Shown piece by piece: positions 8,300-14,852 of a stretch of 33,790 nt of DNA; position 1 is the stretch's first letter, and each line of letters starts with the position of its first letter. The stretch is from contig NZ_JAGGOL010000069.1 of assembly GCF_018614525.1 (NCBI RefSeq), forward strand, positions 1 to 33,790, in the 5' to 3' direction. A model generated the notes under the pieces. That model had not been told where the DNA came from. It searched no databases and saw nothing but the letters and a program-made list of their open reading frames with translations. Source of the DNA: Streptomyces sp. ISL-11 (GTDB lineage: Bacteria > Actinomycetota > Actinomycetes > Streptomycetales > Streptomycetaceae). The position numbers were made by a program, and so were the translations under genes.

Positions 8300-8666
8300 G
8301 TGCGGAACGCTCCTTCCTGTGACGGTTCTCCTGCGACGTCATCGCCCCAGGCAGCCCAGGCTAGGAACCGGCGCCCCTCGAGCGGGTCCACCGCCCGGGG
8401 GAACGCCCGGGGGAAACCGCGTGTCCCCCGATCGGCCCCCATCGTTTCCCCCGGAATACCCGCCCCCCGAAACACCCGGGCGTGAGTCGGCCGGCGGGCG
8501 CCGACCGGTACGGTGGACGCCCGGCCACCCAGAGGAAACAACACGCGTCACGTCCACGTGATTTCGCGATATTTCCGGTGGTGGAGGGAACCATCAGTTC
8601 CATAAGGCAATCTCGTACACCACAGACGTACGCGTGTGCGTACAACCCGGACCCAGGGGGCGGTAC
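8300..8666. promoter_or_regulatory. Divergent intergenic region with tandem repeat and inverted repeat
   Basis: About 367 bases without a gene between the IclR-like gene (minus) and a secreted-protein gene (plus). It holds a perfect 12-bp tandem duplication CGCCCGGGGGAA (8392-8403, 8404-8415), an 11-bp perfect inverted repeat CCGGGGGAAAC/GTTTCCCCCGG (8407-8417 and 8444-8454, 26-nt loop), a less GC-rich stretch at 8555-8625 that is the probable promoter of the plus-strand gene, and a small GTACGC/GCGTAC hairpin at 8628-8643 in its likely leader. Confidence 0.5.
8392..8454. repeat. 12-bp tandem duplication overlapping an 11-bp inverted repeat
   Basis: Two exact adjacent copies of CGCCCGGGGGAA (8392-8415); the second copy contributes the left arm of a perfect 11-bp inverted repeat whose right arm is at 8444-8454. 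The site is about 100-160 bp upstream of the IclR-like gene start, so it could be a regulator binding site or a transcript end for something reading through. Confidence 0.55.
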
Positions 8667-9755
8667 ATGAGGCAAAGAGTGGCACAGCGGCGGTCGGTGG
8701 GCGTGCGGAGCGCCGCTGTGGGGTCGGTGCTGGCGCTGGCGGCGGGACTGGCGCTCGTCGGCGGCACCGCGGGACAGGCCGCGGCCATACCGGCAGCCGC
8801 CGGCGCGAAGGCGGTGGAGAGCTGCGGCGACACCGCGCGCGACGCGGCCACCGCCTCGTCGGTGAACGCCGCGAACGCCGTCGCCGCCGACGCCCCCGCG
8901 CTCGGCGCGGTGGGCAAGGCCGCGGAGCGGTTCTCCCACAGCCTGCCCGCCCAGGCCCCGATCGGCCTGTGGACGAACTCCTCCCTCACCCTGCGCACCC
9001 CCGTCTCCAAGGGCACCGTGCGCCTGGACGTCGACAGCCACGGCTTCAGCACCGCCTCCCTGATGGTGCAGCGTTACGAGCCCAGGACCCACCGCTGGAT
9101 CGACCTGGACACCACTCCCGGCGACGAGAGCAACCCGACGCACGGCGTCTTCACCTTCCCTCTCACCGCCGCCGCGAGCGCGGACCACCCCCACACCGTG
9201 GCGCTTCGGTACCAGGACCTCGACCGGCCCGGGACGTTCACCGTCACCCCCTCCGTCGACGACGGCAAGGGCCGCACCCACCGCGCGGCCGCCCGTACCA
9301 CCACCGCCACCCGGCCCGCGGTCTCCGTCAGCGGCTGGAAGTCCGGCACCGCGCTCACCCGGGGTGGCGGGGCGGGCGAGTTCACGCTCACCGTCAAGAA
9401 CACCACCGACCGCGCCTACCCCCGGCTGTTCGCCTCCTACTTCGCCTACGGCGCCGGCAACGCCCACGCCCTGACCCCCAAGGACCTCGTCCTCCAGCAG
9501 TACCTGCCCGGCCGCGGCTGGGAACGCGTCGCGCTCGTCGGCGGCGGCTGCGACCCGGGCATGAGCGCCAAACTGCGCCCCGTCGTCAAGGGCCCGCTGG
9601 CCCCCGGTGCCAGCGCCGCCTACCGGCTGCGGGTGGCCGTCGCCGCCTCCGCTCCCCGCGACGTCACCAGCGCGGACGCGGGCGTCTCGGCGGGCAACGG
9701 CGACCTGTCCTTCTTCTCGCGGAGCCTGCCCTTCGCGATCAAGGGAGGGAAGTGA
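8667..9755 (+). CDS. Secreted protein of unknown function, 362 aa
   Basis: The chosen ATG at 8667 is preceded by AGGGGGC (8655-8661); an earlier in-frame start at 8634 has no such site. MRQRVAQRRS...VGSVLALAAGLALVGGTAGQAAAIPA is a long Sec signal peptide with an Ala-rich cleavage region near residue 35. The mature protein is Thr/Ser-rich and beta-strand-rich with two likely beta-sandwich parts: residues about 95-200 (APIGLWTNSSLTLRTPVSKGTVRLDVDSHG...YEPRTHRWIDL) and about 215-345 (SGTALTRGGGAGEFTLTVKNTTDRAYPRLFASYFAYG...APGASAAYRLRVAV). One Cys pair (C48 region and GGCDPG) may bridge. There is no membrane anchor, sortase motif or catalytic signature. It ends in a strong hairpin. I do not recognise a function. 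Confidence 0.8.
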   Translation: MRQRVAQRRSVGVRSAAVGSVLALAAGLALVGGTAGQAAAIPAAAGAKAVESCGDTARDAATASSVNAANAVAADAPALGAVGKAAERFSHSLPAQAPIGLWTNSSLTLRTPVSKGTVRLDVDSHGFSTASLMVQRYEPRTHRWIDLDTTPGDESNPTHGVFTFPLTAAASADHPHTVALRYQDLDRPGTFTVTPSVDDGKGRTHRAAARTTTATRPAVSVSGWKSGTALTRGGGAGEFTLTVKNTTDRAYPRLFASYFAYGAGNAHALTPKDLVLQQYLPGRGWERVALVGGGCDPGMSAKLRPVVKGPLAPGASAAYRLRVAVAASAPRDVTSADAGVSAGNGDLSFFSRSLPFAIKGGK

Positions 9756-9768
9756 GGCTCCGCTGAGC

Positions 9769-9802
9769 CGGCGGGCCGGCGGGCGTACCCGCCGGTCCGC
9801 CG
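9769..9802. terminator. Strong bidirectional hairpin, 15-bp stem
   Basis: Left arm 9769-9783 and right arm 9788-9802 pair over 15 bp with one G-U pair, closing a CGTA loop. It sits between the ends of two convergent genes (stop at 9755 on plus, 9807 on minus) and will serve both. Very GC-rich, no U-tract. Confidence 0.75.
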
Positions 9803-9806
9803 TTCC

Positions 9807-10745
9807 TCACGGCGCGAGGCTATCCGTCGTACGGTCGAACGCCGCCCACCGCTCCAGGGCGAACTTGCCGCCCTCACGCCGCACTTCGGCAGCTCCGTGC
9901 CCGGGCAGGTGCGCCGGGAGGACGAGGGCCCGGGTGTCGGCGGCCTCCTCCAGGATCCGGCGGCGCGAGCGGACGGCCTGCTCCTGGTCCTCGCTCAGGC
10001 AGGTGTCGCAGTCCGGCTCGACGAACTGCAACGGGCTGTGCACCAGGTCGCCGATGAACAGCGCCCGGTCGGTGCCCGACGCCAGGCGCACCACCGAGGA
10101 GCCCGGCGTGTGCCCCGGTGCCGGCTCCAGGGCGAGGTGGGAGTCGATGCGGTGCGCGTCCTCCCAGAGCACCATCCGGCCCGCCCGGTGCACCGGTGCC
10201 ACACTGTCCTCGAACATGTCACCGGCCGCCTGCGCGACGCTCATGTCGCCGAGTACACCGCGCTGCGTATGGCCGTTGGCCGGATTCCAGTAGTCGAAGT
10301 CCGCCTTGTGCACCAGGTACGTCGCGTTGGGGAACGTCGGCACCCACGCGCCGTCCACCAGCCGGGTGTTCCAGCCGACGTGGTCGGAGTGCACATGGGT
10401 GTTCACCACGACGTCCACGTCCTCCGGACGGACCCCCGCGGCGGCCAGCCGGTCGAGGAAGCCCGACCGCATGTGCGACCAGACCGGCATGTCCGGCCGT
10501 TCCTTGTCGTCGCCGACGCCGGTGTCGATCAGGATCGTACGGCCCTCGCTGCGCAGCACCCACGTCTGCACGTTGGCCACCAGCTCGTCCGTACCCGGGA
10601 CCCAGAAGTCCGGCGCCAGCCAGGACTCGTTCTCCTTCCACATCCGAGGGGTACTGGCGGGGAATATGGCGGGGGTGGGAGCGACCGGCGCGTGCCATTC
10701 CACGACGCGGGTGATCTCCACCTCGCCCAAAGTGATCGTCTGCAT
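9807..10745 (-). CDS. MBL-fold metallohydrolase (lactonase/YtnP-like), 312 aa
   Basis: The protein starts MQTITLGEVEITRVVEW at the ATG at 10745. It has the metallo-beta-lactamase signature H117-x-H119-x-D121-H122 (THVHSDHVGWN), then His212 (PGHTPGSS), Asp233 (IGDLVHSP) and a C-terminal His at about 282 (PAHLPGHG), enough for a dinuclear zinc site. The length and the NTHVHSDHVGWN plus GHTPGS spacing match the MBL group that contains acyl-homoserine-lactone hydrolases and other soluble lactonases; the cytosolic enzyme has no signal peptide. There is no ribosome binding site; instead a promoter TTGGCC-N17-TAGCGT lies seven bases before the ATG, implying a leaderless mRNA. Reading frames continue open far upstream of this start but have no coding character there. 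Confidence 0.88.
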   Translation of the reverse strand: MQTITLGEVEITRVVEWHAPVAPTPAIFPASTPRMWKENESWLAPDFWVPGTDELVANVQTWVLRSEGRTILIDTGVGDDKERPDMPVWSHMRSGFLDRLAAAGVRPEDVDVVVNTHVHSDHVGWNTRLVDGAWVPTFPNATYLVHKADFDYWNPANGHTQRGVLGDMSVAQAAGDMFEDSVAPVHRAGRMVLWEDAHRIDSHLALEPAPGHTPGSSVVRLASGTDRALFIGDLVHSPLQFVEPDCDTCLSEDQEQAVRSRRRILEEAADTRALVLPAHLPGHGAAEVRREGGKFALERWAAFDRTTDSLAP

Positions 10746-11207
10746 GCCCACGACGCTAGGCAACGGCGGCGAGACGGCCAATAGGCAATCGTGCCCGGTC
10801 CATACGCCAGCGTCTCGCCGCCGGCCGGCCGCGGCCCCCCAGCCGGTCGCGCGCACCGGGCACCTTTCGGCCACATCCGGGTCGGTACCCGTGCCGGAAG
10901 CGGATGCGCCGGTCCGGCCGTACGCGTCCTTGTGAGCTGTGGCCGAAAGCGGGTGACCAGGAGCGGTGAGAGAGACTCCCGGGCCGTGCCGAACACCCGA
11001 AACCCCCGTGGAAAACGCACGGATCGCGCGGTTGACCAGGCGCGGCCATGCCGGCCCCGGCGGCTGGCGCATCATCGCTCGTGGGGCTCGACGGGGGCAT
11101 GGGCCGCGCCTAGCTTGCTGGTGCCGGACTCGCGGCCGGAACCACGCGTCACTTCGGTCGCGGCTGTCCGGAGGAGAAGTTCCGCCATCGCACTGCCAAG
11201 GGGGAGC
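10746..11207. promoter_or_regulatory. Divergent intergenic region, 462 bp
   Basis: No gene is supported here. At its left edge is the leaderless promoter of the MBL-fold gene, with a second copy of TTGCCTA (minus strand, near 10758-10764 and 10782-10788) bracketing the -35 region. At the right edge are the start signals of the secreted protein at 11208. In the middle I see only GC-rich sequence with long open frames but no ribosome binding sites or protein-like translation. Confidence 0.5.
10753..10781 (-). promoter_or_regulatory. Leaderless promoter of the MBL-fold hydrolase
   Basis: On the minus strand, TTGGCC (10781-10776), a 17-bp spacer and TAGCGT (10758-10753), then seven bases to the ATG at 10745. 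The -10 matches the TANNNT of streptomycete vegetative promoters and its distance from the start codon predicts transcription starting at or within a base or two of the A of ATG. The seven bases CGTGGGC contain no Shine-Dalgarno sequence. Confidence 0.6.
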
Positions 11208-11921
11208 ATGAACAAGGCACAAGCGCATTGGGGCGCTCTGGCCGCCACCCTGGCGGCCACCGCCGGACTGCTGGCGGCGGCACCGGCGTCGGCCGCCGGG
11301 ACGGCACCGTCCACCGATCGAGGTTCGAGCGGTGACGTCGAGTTCTCCCTGTTCGACAGAGGCCCCGGCCTGTCGAAGGGCTCGACGTTCAAGCTGGCCG
11401 ATCTGGACCGGCAGGGCATATCGAAGCCGGCGATCGAGGATCTCGCCGCGGGGAGGCAGGCACGCCCGCAGGCCGACCGGCAGCAGGCGCAGGCCGGCCC
11501 CGACGACGTGGTCGGTCAGTGGAAGGAACGGGACGGCTGGGACACGGTCATGCGCCGGGGGTACTACAACCCCGCGCTGGACCGGGGGTTCGGCCTCGCC
11601 AAGGTCGAACAGAAACACAACCTCAGCCTCAAGGCGGTCAGGGCGACGACGAAATACCCGCGCCCCGGCCCCACGGGCAAGGAACCGCTCGCCGGGTCCC
11701 GGACCACCTACAATTACCGCACCGAAGTCCTGCACGTGAAGTGCAGCGGCTGGTGGATCTTCAGGACCTGCCGGGTCGTCGACGTCAAGACCATTCGCGC
11801 CGGTGTCGACTTCCGTGTCCCGCCCAACGGGGACGGCAAGTCCAAGGGAGTCATCACCGCCTTCTGCGAGAACACGCCGGGACGGTGCCCCGACTGGGTC
11901 AAGGACTCCATCAACATCTGA
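11208..11921 (+). CDS. Secreted protein resembling an exported toxin/effector, 237 aa
   Basis: The ATG at 11208 follows AAGGGGGAG closely. Residues 1-30 (MNKAQAHWGALAATLAATAG...APASAAG) are a Sec signal peptide. Residues 35-95 are low-complexity and Gln/Ala-rich (RQARPQADRQQAQAGPDD). The C-terminal half is compact and looks like a small domain: GQWKERDGWDTVMRRGYYNPALDRGFGLAKVEQKHNL, a basic hinge, YNYRTEVLHVKCSGWWIFRTCRVVDVKTIRAGVDFRVPPNG and the ending ITAFCENTPGRCPDWVKDSI with four Cys able to form two bridges. Domains of this look (WDxVxRRGYYN, KxxxKHN, a Cys-containing C-terminus) remind me of C-terminal domains of secreted polymorphic toxins, but I cannot name a family. A strong hairpin and a gene for a cytosolic protein follow within 80 bp, compatible with an effector and immunity arrangement. 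This is a guess from layout. Confidence 0.7.
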   Translation: MNKAQAHWGALAATLAATAGLLAAAPASAAGTAPSTDRGSSGDVEFSLFDRGPGLSKGSTFKLADLDRQGISKPAIEDLAAGRQARPQADRQQAQAGPDDVVGQWKERDGWDTVMRRGYYNPALDRGFGLAKVEQKHNLSLKAVRATTKYPRPGPTGKEPLAGSRTTYNYRTEVLHVKCSGWWIFRTCRVVDVKTIRAGVDFRVPPNGDGKSKGVITAFCENTPGRCPDWVKDSINI

Positions 11922-11941
11922 GGCCCGAACCCCTCCCGGCC

Positions 11942-11974
11942 GTGCTGCCCGCCTCCACCCGAGGCGGGCGGCAC
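11942..11974 (+). terminator. 14-bp hairpin between the secreted-protein gene and its downstream neighbour
   Basis: Arms 11942-11955 and 11961-11974 pair over 14 bp with a single T-G wobble, loop CACCC. It begins 20 bases after the stop at 11921 and ends 28 bases before the next ATG at 12002. It can be a terminator for the first gene or a partial attenuator that lowers expression of the second; there is no U-tract. Confidence 0.65.
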
Positions 11975-12001
11975 AGCCGCGCATTCCGGAAAGGCACCAC
12001 G

Positions 12002-12643
12002 ATGAGCGTTCATCCCCGCCGGCCGGCCCCGGATCTGCCCACCGCCGAATGGTGGGCACCCCTGCTCGTCGACCTGGCGGCCGTACAGCGGGGAAGCGCG
12101 CCGCTGGGACTCCGCGTCCGGGCGGTCGACCTCTCCTCGGCCCGGGCCGAGGTGACCGTCGACTGGCCCGACGGCACCGCCACGACCTTCCTGCCCGACC
12201 CGCGGGCCGATCGTGCCGCACTGCTCCGCACCATCGCCGGGGCCGGCCCCGCCCGCGACGCTCCCCCCGGGCACGAGAGCGAGTTCTGGGTGCCCGACGG
12301 CGCTGCCGGTACGTCATTGCCCCGCCACGCCTGGCTGCTGGACGCGCTGGGCCGCAGCAGCGACGCCTGGTACGCGTATCTGCCGGAACCGGTGGAACTG
12401 CTGCACGTGGGCACCGACGGCCGTGACTTCACCGGCCTCGCCGTCGCCCGTGTCGCGCGCGAGGACGTGGTGACGGTCCGGGTGCCCCTGGCCGGGCTGG
12501 GGGCCGACGGCCTGGACGCCGGCATCGCCTACACGATCGTCGAACACGCGGCGCGGGCCGAGGCGGCGGCGCTGCCGCCGGCCGAACCGGTGCGTGGATG
12601 GCCGGCGTGCCTGTCGGTGCTGCCGTCGAGGGCGCCGGAGTAG
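12002..12643 (+). CDS. Hypothetical cytosolic protein, 213 aa
   Basis: Starts at ATG 12002 with GGAAAGG seven bases upstream. There is no signal peptide or membrane segment. The protein is acidic, with WPDGTATTFLPDPRADRAALLRTI, EFWVPDGAAGTSLPRHAWLLDALGRSSDAWYAYLPEPVELLHVGTDGRDFTGLAVARVAREDVVTVRVPLAGLGADG and a C-terminal helix IAYTIVEHAARAEAAALPP. I do not recognise a domain. It follows the putative secreted effector on the same strand after an 80-bp gap containing a hairpin, so it could be its immunity or a processing partner; nothing in the sequence proves that. Confidence 0.65.
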   Translation: MSVHPRRPAPDLPTAEWWAPLLVDLAAVQRGSAPLGLRVRAVDLSSARAEVTVDWPDGTATTFLPDPRADRAALLRTIAGAGPARDAPPGHESEFWVPDGAAGTSLPRHAWLLDALGRSSDAWYAYLPEPVELLHVGTDGRDFTGLAVARVAREDVVTVRVPLAGLGADGLDAGIAYTIVEHAARAEAAALPPAEPVRGWPACLSVLPSRAPE

Positions 12644-12839
12644 GCCGGCCCGGGAGCGGCCCGGAAGATCCCTTCGGCTTCCCGGCTTCAGCCGCGTGCG
12701 ATGCCTCACCTCCGCGAATTCCCGGCCAAGTCCCAGTGACCACCGGACGATCCGGCCGTGGAGGCCGCCGGGCGTCGAGCGCTTCCACCTCGCGCGCCCT
12801 GGGGCCCGGCCGCTCCGACGCCGCACGCATACTCGACCC

Positions 12840-13733
12840 ATGGATGTACTCAGCGACGCCATCGCCGCCCTGCGCACCGGCCGCCCTTACTCCGCGCTGA
12901 CGGAATTCCGGGGGACCTGGCGCAGGGACGTGGAGCCCTTCGGGGGTGCCGGGTTCCATGTGGTGCTGGAGGGGACCTGTCTGCTGCGGGCCGCCGGCGG
13001 CGGGGGTCCGGTGGTGCTCGCCGCGGGCGACGCGGTGTTCCTGCCGCACGGTACGGCCTGCACCCTGACCGGCGGCGGTGAGCCCGCCGTGCTGCTGTGC
13101 GGCGCCTACCGGCTCGACCAGGCCCGGGCCCATCCGCTGCTCGCCGACTTCCCCGAGGTCATCCACCTGCCGGCCCGGCACGGCCGGCACCCCTCGCTGC
13201 GCGCCACGATCGGCCTGCTCGGCGACGAATTGCGCTCCCCGGGGATGGGCACCGACGTCACGCTGACCGCGCTCCTGGAACTGCTGCTGATCTACCTGAT
13301 GCGTGCCTGGTACGAGGAGCGGTCCGCCCTGCCGGGCACCGGCTGGTGCCGGTCCCTGGCCGATCCGGCCGTGGGTGCCGCCCTGCGCGCCCTGCATGAC
13401 GATCCGTCACGGCCGTGGACGGTGGCCGCGCTCGCCGCCCGGGCCGGTATGTCCCGGGCCGCGTTCGCCCGCCGGTTCACCACCCTGGTCGGCAGGCCGC
13501 CGCTGACCTATCTGACCTGGTGGCGGCTGACTCTCGCGGCCAGGATCCTGCGGGACACCGACGCGCCTCTCGCCGTGGTGGCCCAGCGCATCGGCTACAC
13601 CTCGCAGTTCGCCTTCGCCAACGCCTTCAAACGCGCGTACGGCGTTGCGGCCGGCCGCTACCGCCAGGCCCGCCGCGAGGACCACCAGCGCATCGGGGAC
13701 TGGGACCCGGCCCCCGCCGCGGCGGCCGGGTGA
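12840..13733 (+). CDS. AraC-family transcriptional regulator (cupin_6 N-domain), 297 aa
   Basis: MDVLSDAIAALRTGRPYSALTEF at the start, then FHVVLEGTCLLRAAGGGGPVVLAAGDAVFLPHGTACTL, is the cupin-type effector domain found in AraC regulators of the AraC_binding_2/cupin_6 kind. A linker helix (DVTLTALLELLLIYLMRAW) is followed from about residue 180 by two helix-turn-helix units: DPSRPWTVAALAARAGMSRAAFARRFTTLVGRPPLTYLTWWRLTLAA and ADPLAVVAQRIGYTSQFAFANAFKRAYG-type second motif (TDAPLAVVAQRIGYTSQFAFANAFKRAYGVAAGRYR). No ribosome binding site precedes the ATG at 12840; a CATACT six bases upstream hints at leaderless transcription. The gene lies convergent to the D-glutamate cyclase-like gene. Such regulators often sit next to their target; here the divergent or adjacent partner is not clear. 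Confidence 0.88.
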   Translation: MDVLSDAIAALRTGRPYSALTEFRGTWRRDVEPFGGAGFHVVLEGTCLLRAAGGGGPVVLAAGDAVFLPHGTACTLTGGGEPAVLLCGAYRLDQARAHPLLADFPEVIHLPARHGRHPSLRATIGLLGDELRSPGMGTDVTLTALLELLLIYLMRAWYEERSALPGTGWCRSLADPAVGAALRALHDDPSRPWTVAALAARAGMSRAAFARRFTTLVGRPPLTYLTWWRLTLAARILRDTDAPLAVVAQRIGYTSQFAFANAFKRAYGVAAGRYRQARREDHQRIGDWDPAPAAAAG

Positions 13734-13751
13734 CCGGAGGCGGTACGGGCC

Positions 13752-14561
13752 TCACGGCAGCCGGTACGCGCTGTCGGGGACGTCCGTGATGAACATGTGC
13801 CCCGGCGCGTGCGTGATCGCGAAGGGCGGGTCCGACGCCATCAGGGAGGCTTGCGGGGTGACGCCGCACGCCCAGAAGACCGGTACGTCACCGGGGTGGG
13901 CGACGACCGGGTCGCCGAAGTCCGGCCGGCCGAGGTCGGCGATGCCCAGCCCCGCCGGGTCCCCGCAGCGCACCGGCGCGCCGTGGACGGCCGGCATGCG
14001 GGACGTCAGCCGCCGAGCCGTCTCGACGAGGGCGGCCGGTATCGGGCGCATGGAGACGACGAGCGGCCCGTGCAGCCGCCCGGAGGGCCGGCAGGGGCGG
14101 TCGGTGACGTACATCGAGACGTTGCGGCCCTGCTCGATGTGGCGCAGGGGCACGCCGGCTTCGAGGAGCGCGCTCTCGAAGGTGAAGCTGCACCCGATGA
14201 GGAAGGCGACGAGGTCGTCCCGCCACAGCCCGGTGACCTCGGTGGGTTCGGCGACCAGTCGCCCGTCCCGCCACACGCGGTAGCGCGGCAGGTCCGTGCG
14301 GAGGTCGGCGCCGGGCGCGAGGGAGGTCGTGGCGACGCCGGGGTCGGTGACGTCCAGGACGGGGCAGGGCAGGCGGTTGCGCTGGGCGAAGAGCAGGACG
14401 TCGTACGCCCAGTCCTCGGGCACGGCGATCAGATTGGCCTGGGCGCGGCCGGCGGACCAGCCGGCGGTGGGTTCCGCACGGCCGGCGCGGAACGCGGCCC
14501 GCGCCTCGGCCGGGGTCGTGAGGGCGGGCGGTCGGCGGGGCGGTGATGCGGTCGTTCCCAT
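13752..14561 (-). CDS. D-glutamate cyclase-like protein (DUF1445, putative hydro-lyase), 269 aa
   Basis: The ATG at 14561 has GAGG seven bases upstream. The sequence shows the DUF1445/UPF0317 features: [12 protein letters not shown] near the start, [79 protein letters not shown] and the C-terminal [35 protein letters not shown]. Length 269 matches the family (about 260-270). Family members include D-glutamate cyclase, which makes 5-oxo-D-proline; most bacterial members lie near 5-oxoprolinase or LamB/YcsF genes, but none is visible here. A 7-bp-arm palindrome and 11-bp tandem repeats lie upstream, in the region shared with the divergent LanC-like gene. Confidence 0.88.
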   Translation of the reverse strand: MGTTASPPRRPPALTTPAEARAAFRAGRAEPTAGWSAGRAQANLIAVPEDWAYDVLLFAQRNRLPCPVLDVTDPGVATTSLAPGADLRTDLPRYRVWRDGRLVAEPTEVTGLWRDDLVAFLIGCSFTFESALLEAGVPLRHIEQGRNVSMYVTDRPCRPSGRLHGPLVVSMRPIPAALVETARRLTSRMPAVHGAPVRCGDPAGLGIADLGRPDFGDPVVAHPGDVPVFWACGVTPQASLMASDPPFAITHAPGHMFITDVPDSAYRLP

Positions 14562-14647
14562 GGATGTACCTCGCAGAGGTCTCGCAGAGGCCGGGCCCGG
14601 GCCCTGGGGCCGGAGGCGTCGACCGGGGCAACTACCAAGAGGCTAGG

Positions 14648-14662
14648 GATTGTTGAACAATC
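14648..14662. promoter_or_regulatory. Operator-like palindrome upstream of the D-glutamate cyclase gene
   Basis: GATTGTT-G-AACAATC is a perfect inverted repeat with 7-bp arms around one central base, 86 bp upstream of the ATG on the minus strand. Its TTGTNNACAA-like core resembles sites of GntR (FCD/FadR type) regulators, which commonly control genes of this family. No GntR gene is in the window, so the regulator would be encoded elsewhere. Confidence 0.55.
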
Positions 14663-14709
14663 GGGCAAGGGGGTGGCGCCGGCCTCCGATGAACGATCGG
14701 CCGCCGGGA

Positions 14710-14742
14710 TTGATCGATCATTGATCGATGATTGATCGGACG
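14710..14742. repeat. Three tandem 11-bp repeats (TTGATCGATNA type)
   Basis: TTGATCGATCA (14710-14720), TTGATCGATGA (14721-14731) and TTGATCGGACG (14732-14742) follow each other with an exact 11-bp period, one turn of B-DNA, so identical faces are repeated on the same side. Each of the first two holds a near-perfect TGATCGATCA palindrome. The array sits between the divergent D-glutamate cyclase and LanC-like genes, 18 bp before the first possible start of the latter. Confidence 0.65.
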
Positions 14743-14852
14743 CCCCTAAGGTCCCTTTCGTGACCAGCCGACCCGCATCGCCTCCGCCCGTGCGCGTACA
14801 CGACGGTACGGAAGGCCGGGAAGGACGAGCGGCACCGAAAGGGGCAGGGACA

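Noticed and set aside
9807..12317. An 836-codon minus-strand gene
   Set aside because: Only the last 312 codons, from the ATG at 10745, look like protein (MBL fold); upstream is Arg-rich noise crossing a plus-strand gene.
12644..12839. Possible small gene between the 12002 gene and the AraC gene
   Set aside because: Frames are Arg/Ser/Pro-rich with no ribosome binding site; the stretch is more likely promoter and trailer.
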